Assembly (NCBI GenBank): GCA_004560915.1
Contig: SFTR01000031.1
Coordinates: 1 to 10,127, forward strand
Length of the DNA: 10,127 nucleotides
Source of the DNA: a bacterium
Lineage (GTDB): Bacteria > Bacillota_I > Bacilli_A > RF39 > UBA660
Direction: 5' to 3'
In this document: piece after piece, positions 1 to 6,293 of the stretch
Numbering within the stretch: the first letter of the stretch is position 1
Layout: each line of letters opens with the position of its first letter
Position numbers and translations under genes: made by a program
The notes under the pieces: model-generated
The model's input: only the letters and a program-made list of their open reading frames with translations
Told to the model about the DNA's origin: nothing
Database searches by the model: none

Positions 1-1068
1 GAATACTTGTTTAATTAATTTTGGTATTAATTCTACACATTTATATGCTGAGAACATTATAATTAAGAATATTAATCCTTTTGTAATTCCTGTTGCTTCT
101 GGCATTAATTCACTCTTTTCTACCCAGAACTTTCCAATTAGTGCTGTTGCTAGGTAAAGAGAACCCACTCGAATAAATGCATCCATCCATGTTCCAAAGA
201 ATGTTTTTACGTATCCTGACCATGTATTATTCTTTGTTCCACCATCTACAATACTTACGATTGCTAGTGGAGCTAGTACTTGTAAAACCATTAATTTGAA
301 CATACGTATTGCAAGTTCTATTGCTAGTTTTATTATTTGCCATGTTAAATATAATCCAGTGATTGTGCTTATTAATGGCCATTTATATTCTACATCTTTA
401 TCAATTCTAGCTACGATTGTTACTATTTTCATAGCATCAAATGCATTCATGTCTCCATTTGATAGTTCATTATATATGTTATCTAAATCAGATGTTTGTC
501 CATCTTTACTATGTAAGAAAATATTTAGTGTATTTACTGATAATTTCTTACCAAAATCACCCACATTATCAGCATCTGCTCCGAAGATAAATCTTGCTAT
601 TAAACCACTATCTTTTCCATTATTTGTTACTTCCGCAACTTGTTTAAGTGTTGTAAATTCATAGCCTTCTGGTACACCTATCATTAATAATGTTAATTCA
701 TTCATAAAACTAAATACAAATGTATAAACAATTAACATTGCTGATGCAATTGCAATATTTTTTATTAATGCAGGTCCGCCTTTAGCAGTATCATCTAAAC
801 TATCTGGATTAATCATATATTGTATTAAAGCATATCCAACTTTAAACATGATGAAAACAAGTATTATTGCCTTCACTCTATCTAACAATGGAGATATCCA
901 TGCATAAAGTACATTATAATTTAGTTGTGCTATCAACATAAATATTTTATATGAATATGCAACCAATGAATAAACTATACCATCTAATGTAAGAAATATT
1001 GCATTAAGTGGTAGAAATATCCATGTTGCTAATGATGATATTGATATTAACGATGTTATAAATGACAT
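1..1068 (-). CDS. VirB6/TrbL-like conjugation membrane protein (C-terminus beyond left edge)
   Basis: I translated this by reading the minus strand from the ATG at 1068. It is open for 356 codons to the window edge with no stop, so the C-terminus is missing. The protein is strongly hydrophobic, with likely membrane segments near residues 24-48, 65-84, 104-130, 232-252, 257-274, 297-313 and 328-345. A polar, probably exposed loop lies at about 132-228. The stretch around 260-275 (LQVLAPLAIVSIVDGG) and the following W-rich segment (TWSGYVKTFFGTWMDAF) resemble the VirB6/TrbL-like channel proteins of Firmicutes and Mollicutes conjugative elements, the Mbov_0396-type ICE protein. Such proteins form part of the inner-membrane channel of type IV secretion. 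The RBS is AGGAAGTGAG just upstream. It has its own extended -10 promoter behind a terminator. The family call comes from remembered sequence character, not a search. Confidence 0.72.
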   Translation of the reverse strand, partial: MSFITSLISISSLATWIFLPLNAIFLTLDGIVYSLVAYSYKIFMLIAQLNYNVLYAWISPLLDRVKAIILVFIMFKVGYALIQYMINPDSLDDTAKGGPALIKNIAIASAMLIVYTFVFSFMNELTLLMIGVPEGYEFTTLKQVAEVTNNGKDSGLIARFIFGADADNVGDFGKKLSVNTLNIFLHSKDGQTSDLDNIYNELSNGDMNAFDAMKIVTIVARIDKDVEYKWPLISTITGLYLTWQIIKLAIELAIRMFKLMVLQVLAPLAIVSIVDGGTKNNTWSGYVKTFFGTWMDAFIRVGSLYLATALIGKFWVEKSELMPEATGITKGLIFLIIMFSAYKCVELIPKLIKQVF

Positions 1069-1102
1069 TTTTCTCACTTCCTAATCAAACTATTCTATGA
1101 TG

Positions 1103-1111
1103 ATTATAGCA
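1103..1111 (-). promoter_or_regulatory. Extended -10 promoter for the VirB6/TrbL-like gene
   Basis: The minus strand reads TGC then a perfect TATAAT (hexamer at 1103-1108). This places the transcript start near 1096, about 28 bases before the ATG at 1068. No good -35 is seen 17 bases upstream, where the terminator T-run lies. The position directly after a terminator supports a separate transcription unit. Confidence 0.55.
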
Positions 1112-1112
1112 T

Positions 1113-1152
1113 AAAAAAATATCAAATAAAAGTATTTTCTATTTGATATTTT
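1113..1152 (-). terminator. Intrinsic terminator after the 87-residue gene
   Basis: There is a perfect 13-bp AT-rich inverted repeat: arms 1116-1128 and 1140-1152, with an 11-base loop. On the minus strand it is followed by a T-run (A's at 1113-1119, partly inside the stem). It begins 4 bases after the stop codon of the upstream gene (1157-1159). The low GC of the stem lowers confidence slightly, but its length and position are typical. Confidence 0.65.
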
Positions 1153-1156
1153 AAGT

Positions 1157-1420
1157 TTATTGTTCAGTTGCAAAATCTACTACATCTTCTTTAAAATCTA
1201 AAAATATTTTGTTAACTACGAAGTCGAATTCTTCTTCGTTTTCTATAGGAGAATATTCTATTACATCGTTGTTATTATTTACTTTTACAATTGATACATC
1301 GTCTTTGAATTCATCATTGTTTATTAAATATAAGTAAGTATTATCTTTTTCTCTAATAACATCTAATATTAAGTATTCTCCGTAATTAAATGTTATAATG
1401 TCGTCTATATTAAAATTCAT
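1157..1420 (-). CDS. Small conjugative-element-type protein of unknown function (87 aa)
   Basis: This is an 87-residue acidic protein without signal peptide or membrane segment. It has an alternating beta-type pattern (DDIITFNYGEYLILDVI, then DNTYLYLINNDE) followed by acidic, valine-rich strands and a helix near the C-terminus. The first 60 residues look like a small beta-barrel or sheet domain. Their general pattern recalls the short DUF1292/YrzB-like proteins of Firmicutes, but that is only a weak resemblance. A clear RBS (AGGAGA at 1426-1431) precedes the ATG. The RBS overlaps the stop codon of the gene above it, so the two are almost certainly co-transcribed and possibly translationally coupled. 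It is followed at once by a terminator. The neighbouring VirB6/TrbL-like gene suggests a role in, or carriage on, a conjugative element. Function unknown. Confidence 0.75.
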   Translation of the reverse strand: MNFNIDDIITFNYGEYLILDVIREKDNTYLYLINNDEFKDDVSIVKVNNNNDVIEYSPIENEEEFDFVVNKIFLDFKEDVVDFATEQ

Positions 1421-1429
1421 ATTTATCTC

Positions 1430-1732
1430 CTATCCTAATGTTATTCCTTCAAATGATTCTTTTGAATTCATAACTTTTTCATTTGCTGCTTTTAGCATTT
1501 CTTCAATTACTTCTCTTGCTGTATATTCTTTGCTACTATCTTTTGCTTTTAATCTATCTAGTGCTTCTTTTTGTTTTTCTCTTATTAGCAGTACATTCAT
1601 TATTGATGAAGCAGCAACTATTTTTTTTATTTCATTTGAACTACCTTTTCTTATACTTTTACTTTGTCCTTCTGTATATGGATTATATCTTATTTCATCT
1701 ATATCTTTCTCTTTCATATTTTTAAATTTCAT
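1430..1732 (-). CDS. Small basic helical protein of unknown function (100 aa)
   Basis: This is a 100-residue protein, largely helical and rich in Lys, Glu and Ser, with no membrane segment. The central part (SNEIKKIVAASSIMNVLLIREKQ, then EALDRLKAK) looks like an amphipathic helix pair, followed by a helix in EYTAREVIEEMLKAANEK. I place the start at the ATG at 1732. The upstream in-frame ATG at 1744 overlaps a perfect GGAGG (1738-1742) that sits 5 bases before 1732, so it would be the ribosome site rather than coding sequence. The gene is 9 bases upstream of the 87-residue gene and shares its transcript. I do not recognise the family. Accessory proteins of this size and charge are common in Gram-positive conjugation operons, but no function can be claimed. 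Confidence 0.72.
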   Translation of the reverse strand: MKFKNMKEKDIDEIRYNPYTEGQSKSIRKGSSNEIKKIVAASSIMNVLLIREKQKEALDRLKAKDSSKEYTAREVIEEMLKAANEKVMNSKESFEGITLG

Positions 1733-1737
1733 TATAT

Positions 1738-1742
1738 CCTCC
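1738..1742 (-). promoter_or_regulatory. Shine-Dalgarno GGAGG that sets the 100-aa gene start
   Basis: The minus strand reads ATGGAGGATATAATG. The GGAGG lies 5 bases before the second ATG (1732) and inside the first one (1744), so only the second can use it. Confidence 0.75.
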
Positions 1743-1748
1743 ATATAT

Positions 1749-1757
1749 ATTGTAACA
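1749..1757 (-). promoter_or_regulatory. Weak candidate extended -10 for the small-gene operon
   Basis: The minus strand reads TGT then TACAAT (hexamer 1749-1754), one mismatch from TATAAT, with an extended TGn. No credible -35 is present. The predicted start near 1742 would leave almost no leader before the Shine-Dalgarno site, which counts against it. The only support is that the upstream unit ends in a terminator, so some promoter is needed here. Confidence 0.3.
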
Positions 1758-1767
1758 TATAGAATTC

Positions 1768-1796
1768 AAAAAAAGTAGAGTTTTTTATAACTCTAC
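1768..1796 (-). terminator. Intrinsic terminator of the recG-yebC operon
   Basis: A perfect 8-bp stem (GTAGAGTT/AACTCTAC, arms 1775-1782 and 1789-1796) has a 6-base loop. On the minus strand seven T's follow (A's at 1768-1774). The yebC stop codon (1785-1787) lies inside the loop, so the hairpin includes the last coding bases. Confidence 0.85.
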
Positions 1797-2498
1797 ATTG
1801 TGGTAAACATTACTTACATCATCTAGTTCATCTAGCATTTCAAGTAATCTTTCAAATTTTGCTTTGTCTTCTCCTTCAAGTGTAACTGTATCTTTAGCAA
1901 AGTATGAAATTTCATCTATTTCAAATACTATTCCTGGGAATGCAGTTTCTAATGCCTTTTTAGCATTGTTTAAGTCAGCTACTTCTGTATAAACAACTAC
2001 TGTATCATCTTCTACTTCGATATCATTTACATCAACGTCTCCGTTAATTAATGCATCCATTACTTCTTCTTCAGTATGTCCTTTAATACCTACTACCCCA
2101 AGATGTTCATACATGAAACTAACTGCTCCTTGTCCTGCCATTTTAGCTCCACATTTATTAAATACTGTTTTAACAAAACTAATTGTTCTATTTGAATTAT
2201 CTGTTAAGCATTTAATAATTAGTGAACTTCCACCTTGAGCAAATGCTTCATATTCTACTGTATCGTAGTTTTCTGTTACACCTTTTTTAACTTTATCAAT
2301 ATTTCTATTAATTACATCAGCTGGTACTTGTTCCCTTTTGGCTTTTTCAATTACTCTTCTTAATACATCATTACTTGATGGATCTGGGTTTCCTTTTGCT
2401 GCTTGATATATCTCCTTTGCATATATTGAATATAATTTACTTTTTTTAGCAGCTGTTGCGGCCATTGCTTTAGCTCTTACTTCATGAGCTCTACCCAT
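1785..2498 (-). CDS. YebC/TACO1-family protein, YeeN-like subtype
   Basis: This is a 237-residue soluble protein, full length for the YebC/PmpR family (usually about 240). It begins MGRAHEVRAKAMAATAAKKSK, the YeeN-like subtype of low-GC Gram-positives, rather than the MAGHSKW start of classical YebC. Family hallmarks follow: IYAKEIYQAAK, then GNPDPSSNDVLRRVIEKAKREQVP near residue 40-60, and the conserved YEAFAQGGSSLIIKCLTDN block near 100, then domains II/III. The family was long annotated as DNA-binding regulators; more recent work links members, including human TACO1, to translation, especially proline-rich stretches. The start is the ATG at 2498, 8 bases after AAGGAG, not the GTG nine bases upstream that would overlap the RBS. 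It lies 14 bases downstream of recG, in the same operon. Confidence 0.93.
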   Translation of the reverse strand: MGRAHEVRAKAMAATAAKKSKLYSIYAKEIYQAAKGNPDPSSNDVLRRVIEKAKREQVPADVINRNIDKVKKGVTENYDTVEYEAFAQGGSSLIIKCLTDNSNRTISFVKTVFNKCGAKMAGQGAVSFMYEHLGVVGIKGHTEEEVMDALINGDVDVNDIEVEDDTVVVYTEVADLNNAKKALETAFPGIVFEIDEISYFAKDTVTLEGEDKAKFERLLEMLDELDDVSNVYHNVEL

Positions 2499-2506
2499 TT
2501 TAATCA

Positions 2507-2512
2507 CTCCTT
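2507..2512 (-). promoter_or_regulatory. Shine-Dalgarno AAGGAG that sets the yebC start
   Basis: AAGGAG lies directly after the recG stop codon (2513-2515) and 8 bases before the ATG at 2498. It overlaps the in-frame GTG at 2507, which therefore cannot be the start using this site. Confidence 0.75.
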
Positions 2513-4513
2513 TTAATCTAAATTTGTCATTTCATTAATTATTTTAGCATATTCTTTATAATTTTCAAAATTATTATCTTTATTTTTATCGAAAAATTCT
2601 TTTGAATCATCTCTTGCTTGTAAAAGTATTTTCATATCAGTATGAAGATTTGCTATTTTAAATTCCATATCTCCACTTTGTTTAACTCCGAATAAGTCTC
2701 CTTCTCCACGCATTTCATAGTCTTTTTCTGTTATATAAAATCCATCGTTACTTTCTTCAAGTACTTGTAACCTCTTATTATTTTTGTCTCCTATAAGTAT
2801 ACAAGTTGATTCAAATTCATTTCTTCCAACTCTTCCTCTTAATTGGTGAAGTGTTGCTAGTCCGAAACGTTCAGCATCGTATATTATCATCATAGTTGCA
2901 TTTTTAACATCTATTCCAACTTCTATTACTGTTGTTGATATTAATACATCTATTTTTCCTGCTTTAAAGTCATTCATTATTTTATCTTTATCAGCTTTTG
3001 ATAGTTTACCATGCATTATCGCAGACTTTATTTTTTTGTTGAAGTATAAATCTATATTTCTTTTTATTTCATTTACTGTTGTTAAATCTATTACTTCTGA
3101 GTCTTCTATTAAAGGTGAAACTATGTATGCTTGATGATGTTCATCTATTTCACTCTTTAATAGTTCATAAACATCTACTAGTTCTTTTTCACTTTTAACT
3201 ATTGTTTTTATTTCTTTTCTACCTTTTGGTTTAGTTTTAATATTTGATATATCCATATCTCCATATATTGTTAAAGCGAAAGTACGCGGTATAGGCGTTG
3301 CTGACATATATAATGTATCAGGAAGTATTCCTTTATTTTTAAGACTTGCTCTTTGATTTACTCCAAATCTATGTTGTTCATCTGTTATAACTAGTCCAAG
3401 ATTCTTAAATATAACGTTTTCACTAAGTAGTGCGTGTGTACCTATTATAAAATCTATTTTACCTTTTGCTAGTTTTTCTACTACTTCGTCTTTTTCTTTC
3501 TTTTTCATGCTTCCAACTAAGATATCTATTCTTATATTAGTTCCTGAAAGTATACTTTTTATATTCTCATAATGTTGATATGCTAGTACTTCTGTAGGTG
3601 CCATTAATGCGGTTTGATATTTAGCTAAATGATTTATGTAGGCTGCTATTACTGACACAATAGTTTTACCACTACCAACATCTCCTTGAAGCATTCTATT
3701 CATTCTTTTACTTGATGTCATATCATTATAAATATCTTCAATTGCTTTATCTTGATCAGGAGTTAACTCAAAAGGAAGTTCTCTTATAAATGTATTAACA
3801 TCTTCTGGATCTATATTTCTAATATATTCTACTTTATTATCTTTATTTAATTCTTTTAAGTAGTTTATTTTAAACATAAATTCAAATAATTCTTCATATT
3901 TAAGTTTTAATTGTGCTTTTTTAACATCTTCTTTATTTTGTGGTTCATGTATTAATCTTATAGCATCTTTTTTACTTATAAAATTATATTTTTCATTTAA
4001 GTATTCCGGTACATAGTCAGTATAATCATCAAATATATCTAATGCTTCACTTATATATTTTTTTAACGCTTTACTTGTAAGACCACTTGTTAAATGATAA
4101 ACAGTTTCTATTGAACCAGTAGCAATCTTTTCAAATTTTATATCAGAAGCTATTACTGTGTTTTTAAGTGCATCATATTTACCTATTACTGTAATAGTTG
4201 TTCCAGGACGTAATTGAGTTTTCAAAAATGCTCTATTAAATATCATAACAGCTATCATTTTTTTGTTTGACATTGCTCTAAAAGTAAGTGCTGTCATATT
4301 AGTTCTAAATCTTCTTGATAACGGTACTGAATCTATAATGCATTCAATTGTTACATTTTGTTTATCTACACATTCTTTTATATTATCTAAAACTATTAAA
4401 TCGTGTCTGTAAGGATAATATTCAACTAAATCTTTAATACTCTCTATTCCAATATTTTTAAGAGTTTCTATTGTTTTCGGTCCTAAACCTTTAATAGCAT
4501 TTAAATCGTTCAA
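2513..4513 (-). CDS. recG: ATP-dependent DNA helicase RecG
   Basis: RecG is a monomeric superfamily-2 translocase that remodels stalled replication forks and branched DNA. From the chosen start the protein has 666 residues, normal for the family. The N-terminus carries the IKGLGPKT helix-hairpin element and the PYRHD block, followed by the wedge/OB domain. Helicase motifs are all present: Walker A GDVGSGKT (~277-284), TDEQH (DEXH box, ~377-381), SATPIPRT (~404-411), STTVIEVGIDV (~526-536), QLRGRVGR (~557-564), and the RecG-specific RGEGDLFG region (~602-609). I choose TTG at 4513 because GGAGG sits 8 bases before it. The longer frame starting with TTG at 4540 would place that GGAGG within the coding region and close to the promoter. 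It is co-transcribed with the yebC-family gene. Nothing suggests inactivation. Confidence 0.97.
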   Translation of the reverse strand: MNDLNAIKGLGPKTIETLKNIGIESIKDLVEYYPYRHDLIVLDNIKECVDKQNVTIECIIDSVPLSRRFRTNMTALTFRAMSNKKMIAVMIFNRAFLKTQLRPGTTITVIGKYDALKNTVIASDIKFEKIATGSIETVYHLTSGLTSKALKKYISEALDIFDDYTDYVPEYLNEKYNFISKKDAIRLIHEPQNKEDVKKAQLKLKYEELFEFMFKINYLKELNKDNKVEYIRNIDPEDVNTFIRELPFELTPDQDKAIEDIYNDMTSSKRMNRMLQGDVGSGKTIVSVIAAYINHLAKYQTALMAPTEVLAYQHYENIKSILSGTNIRIDILVGSMKKKEKDEVVEKLAKGKIDFIIGTHALLSENVIFKNLGLVITDEQHRFGVNQRASLKNKGILPDTLYMSATPIPRTFALTIYGDMDISNIKTKPKGRKEIKTIVKSEKELVDVYELLKSEIDEHHQAYIVSPLIEDSEVIDLTTVNEIKRNIDLYFNKKIKSAIMHGKLSKADKDKIMNDFKAGKIDVLISTTVIEVGIDVKNATMMIIYDAERFGLATLHQLRGRVGRNEFESTCILIGDKNNKRLQVLEESNDGFYITEKDYEMRGEGDLFGVKQSGDMEFKIANLHTDMKILLQARDDSKEFFDKNKDNNFENYKEYAKIINEMTNLD

Positions 4514-4521
4514 TGTTATCG

Positions 4522-4526
4522 CCTCC
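4522..4526 (-). promoter_or_regulatory. Shine-Dalgarno GGAGG selecting a TTG start for recG
   Basis: The minus strand reads CTGGAGGCGATAACATTG: a perfect GGAGG, 8 bases, then TTG (4511-4513). No ATG is available in frame nearby. The longer candidate start at 4540 has no ribosome site at its proper distance and lies about 5 bases upstream of the predicted transcript start. Confidence 0.7.
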
Positions 4527-4541
4527 AGATAAATCTTCAAT

Positions 4542-4550
4542 ATTATATCA
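4542..4550 (-). promoter_or_regulatory. Extended -10 promoter of recG-yebC
   Basis: TGA followed by a perfect TATAAT (hexamer 4542-4547) on the minus strand places the start of transcription near 4535, about 22 bases before the TTG at 4513. The -35 position is a T-rich stretch that belongs to the terminator of the previous gene. The identical nonamer appears at 6268-6276. Confidence 0.65.
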
Positions 4551-4563
4551 CATTTTATACAAT

Positions 4564-4589
4564 AAAAAAAGAAGAAATTTAGATTTCTT
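4564..4589 (-). terminator. Intrinsic terminator after the dual-HEPN gene
   Basis: A 7-bp stem (AAGAAAT/ATTTCTT, arms 4583-4589 and 4572-4578) has a 4-base loop and is followed on the minus strand by C and seven T's (4564-4570). The stop codon (4588-4590) falls in the 5' arm. The stem is AT-rich and probably weak, but the T-run is perfect and it separates this gene from the recG promoter. Confidence 0.6.
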
Positions 4590-6219
4590 ACATACTTGGT
4601 GATTTACCTTCTAATTCTTCTTTTCTTTGTAAAAGTATATCTCTTAATTTAGTTATATCTTCTAAATATCCTTGTGTACTCATATTAGTTAATTTATCTT
4701 TTATATCATCTGTTTTATCATTAAGTTTTGTACTTTTATCAACACATAGTAAACATTTTGATAAATTATCAAAGAATCTTTTTATTTGATCATCATTAAT
4801 TCCATAGTTATTGCCTGCCATATATAATTCACTTATAAAGTCTTTAAGAGTAAATTCTTCTTGTGAATTTTTATCTTCTATACATTTAGCATAATCTAAT
4901 AATTCTTTTGTTGTTGCTTCTATTATAAATGATGGGTTATCCATATTATGATCTGATGAATCTTTTATTACTATTTTCTTTCCTTTTGATTCTATAGTGC
5001 AATGCATAATACCATTTCTTATTCTATTATATATACATCTATTTCTATTTTCAAAAGCTTCCATTGTTTCATTATATAAATTTATAATTAGTTGTCTCAT
5101 TGTATTCTTTTTAATATCTTCAGGACTTTTTTGTGCTTCTTGATATTTTCTATTAAATATTTTAATTGATCTTTTTAATCTACCTAAAGTACCTGTTATA
5201 TCATTTTCACCATTTTTTTCATTTATTTTTTTGAAATATACTTTTGATGATGGACTTTTTAAATATCTAAAATCTAGTTCTTCTCTTTCACTAAATAATA
5301 AGCATAAATAATTATATACTACTGCTGTTTGTATTGAATTTACTTTATTATGTTTATCTATTATACTTGCCATAGCTATTAATGCAGATGATATTTTTTC
5401 TATTAATTCATCTTCAATATAATCTTTCGTAATATTTATATCATTTTTACTTATGTTTGTACTTATTGTTTTATTAGTTGTAGGGTGATTGTCTATTTCT
5501 GCTAGTTTGGTTATGGTTTGTCTCTTTTTTGTTATTAATTTATCTATATCAGAAAGTGCTATTTCATATAAACTTTCAAGTTCTTTTCTTTCATCTTTTG
5601 TGTAAGTATTACTTTCAAAGTCAATCTTTTCTTTCATATTAAGTATTGAGTTAGCTAGTGTTATAAAATAATTATAACTATTATTGCCTCTTTCATATTG
5701 CTTTAATGCTTTATCTACTTCTTTTGGAGTTAGTGCTAGTACTTCAAGTAGCTCTGGTTCTACTGAACAATTAAAAGAATAATGGTGACTATTAACCTCA
5801 TAATCATTCTCTACTATAATATTATCACTAGCAGTATCAAATCTATACCTTCTATGAGCTAGAGAATCTCTTAATTTATTTATAATATATACTTTTCTTT
5901 TTAATTCAGAATCTTCTTTTCCACTAGATAAAACTACGTTATTAAAAGTATCAGATGATATATCATTGTTATCCATAGTAAAAGAAAATCTATCTTTAAT
6001 TAGTTTATAGAATTTATTAATAGTTCTTTTATTATCATCTGTGTCATCAAAATATAATATTTTACCATCACTATCTGTTTGTATTAGTCTTTCTTTTGTT
6101 ATTATAAATTTAGATATACTTAACATAAAGTAATGTTCTTTTCGTAATGTTGTGCTTTTTCCATTTATTATGTAATCTGCTAATTCTTTTGATATTTTTA
6201 ATAGTGCTTCTCTACTCAT
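4588..6219 (-). CDS. Putative dual-HEPN RNase-like protein (543 aa)
   Basis: I do not recognise this protein by name. It is a soluble, mainly helical, 543-residue chain with no Trp, signal peptide or membrane segment. Two motifs of HEPN type are seen: R117-DSLA-H122 (in NKLRDSLAHRRYRF) and R401-NGIM-H406 (in YNRIRNGIMHCTIE). Each fits R-X4-H exactly, comes at the end of a predicted helix, and is followed by a polar stretch with a short beta hairpin (DNIIVEND; KKIVIKD) and then a helix with a paired Leu (EPELLEV; TKELLDY). This repeated order suggests two HEPN domains, about 1-180 and 265-450, joined by a charged helical linker with a low-complexity NHPTTNKTISTNIS patch. A helical tail follows. 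HEPN proteins of this type are often RNases in anti-phage, toxin-antitoxin or Cas13 systems. The RBS is AGGAG at 6226-6230. It is divergent from the acidic 137-residue gene and has its own terminator. Activity and target are inference. Confidence 0.65.
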   Translation of the reverse strand: MSREALLKISKELADYIINGKSTTLRKEHYFMLSISKFIITKERLIQTDSDGKILYFDDTDDNKRTINKFYKLIKDRFSFTMDNNDISSDTFNNVVLSSGKEDSELKRKVYIINKLRDSLAHRRYRFDTASDNIIVENDYEVNSHHYSFNCSVEPELLEVLALTPKEVDKALKQYERGNNSYNYFITLANSILNMKEKIDFESNTYTKDERKELESLYEIALSDIDKLITKKRQTITKLAEIDNHPTTNKTISTNISKNDINITKDYIEDELIEKISSALIAMASIIDKHNKVNSIQTAVVYNYLCLLFSEREELDFRYLKSPSSKVYFKKINEKNGENDITGTLGRLKRSIKIFNRKYQEAQKSPEDIKKNTMRQLIINLYNETMEAFENRNRCIYNRIRNGIMHCTIESKGKKIVIKDSSDHNMDNPSFIIEATTKELLDYAKCIEDKNSQEEFTLKDFISELYMAGNNYGINDDQIKRFFDNLSKCLLCVDKSTKLNDKTDDIKDKLTNMSTQGYLEDITKLRDILLQRKEELEGKSPSM

Positions 6220-6235
6220 ATTTTACTCCTAGTAT

Positions 6236-6247
6236 AATGTTAACATT
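6236..6247. repeat. 12-bp perfect palindrome between divergent genes
   Basis: AATGTTAACATT is a perfect palindrome in the 74-base gap between the dual-HEPN gene and the divergent 137-residue gene. It lies 6 bases upstream of the HEPN gene's Shine-Dalgarno site and 20 bases before the rightward extended -10. It could be an operator for a dimeric regulator, but in such AT-rich DNA short palindromes occur by chance. No clear promoter for the HEPN gene was found; only a weak TATAAA (6248-6253, minus strand). Confidence 0.35.
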
Positions 6248-6267
6248 TTTATAATTTTTAGTAAATA

Positions 6268-6276
6268 TGATATAAT
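6268..6276 (+). promoter_or_regulatory. Extended -10 promoter for the 137-aa gene
   Basis: TGA then a perfect TATAAT (6271-6276), the same nonamer as at the recG promoter. Transcription would begin near 6283, right at the weak ribosome site GGTGAAG (6283-6289), giving an 11-base leader. The -35 position reads TTTATA, a poor match. Confidence 0.6.
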
Positions 6277-6293
6277 GTATATGGTGAAGAAAA

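Noticed and set aside
296..664. Plus-strand open frame of 122 codons
   Set aside because: It lies opposite the continuous 356-codon minus-strand membrane protein gene, has no ribosome site, and its hydrophobic composition is what antisense of that gene would give.
1398..1778. Plus-strand frames of 126 and 80 codons (1398-1778, 1483-1725)
   Set aside because: They are antisense to the two small minus-strand genes, which have good ribosome sites; the Phe/Leu/Ser-rich translation is typical of antisense to Lys/Glu-rich coding.
6231..6236. TATACT as -10 for the dual-HEPN gene
   Set aside because: It would start transcription at about 6224, beyond the gene's own Shine-Dalgarno site at 6226-6230.
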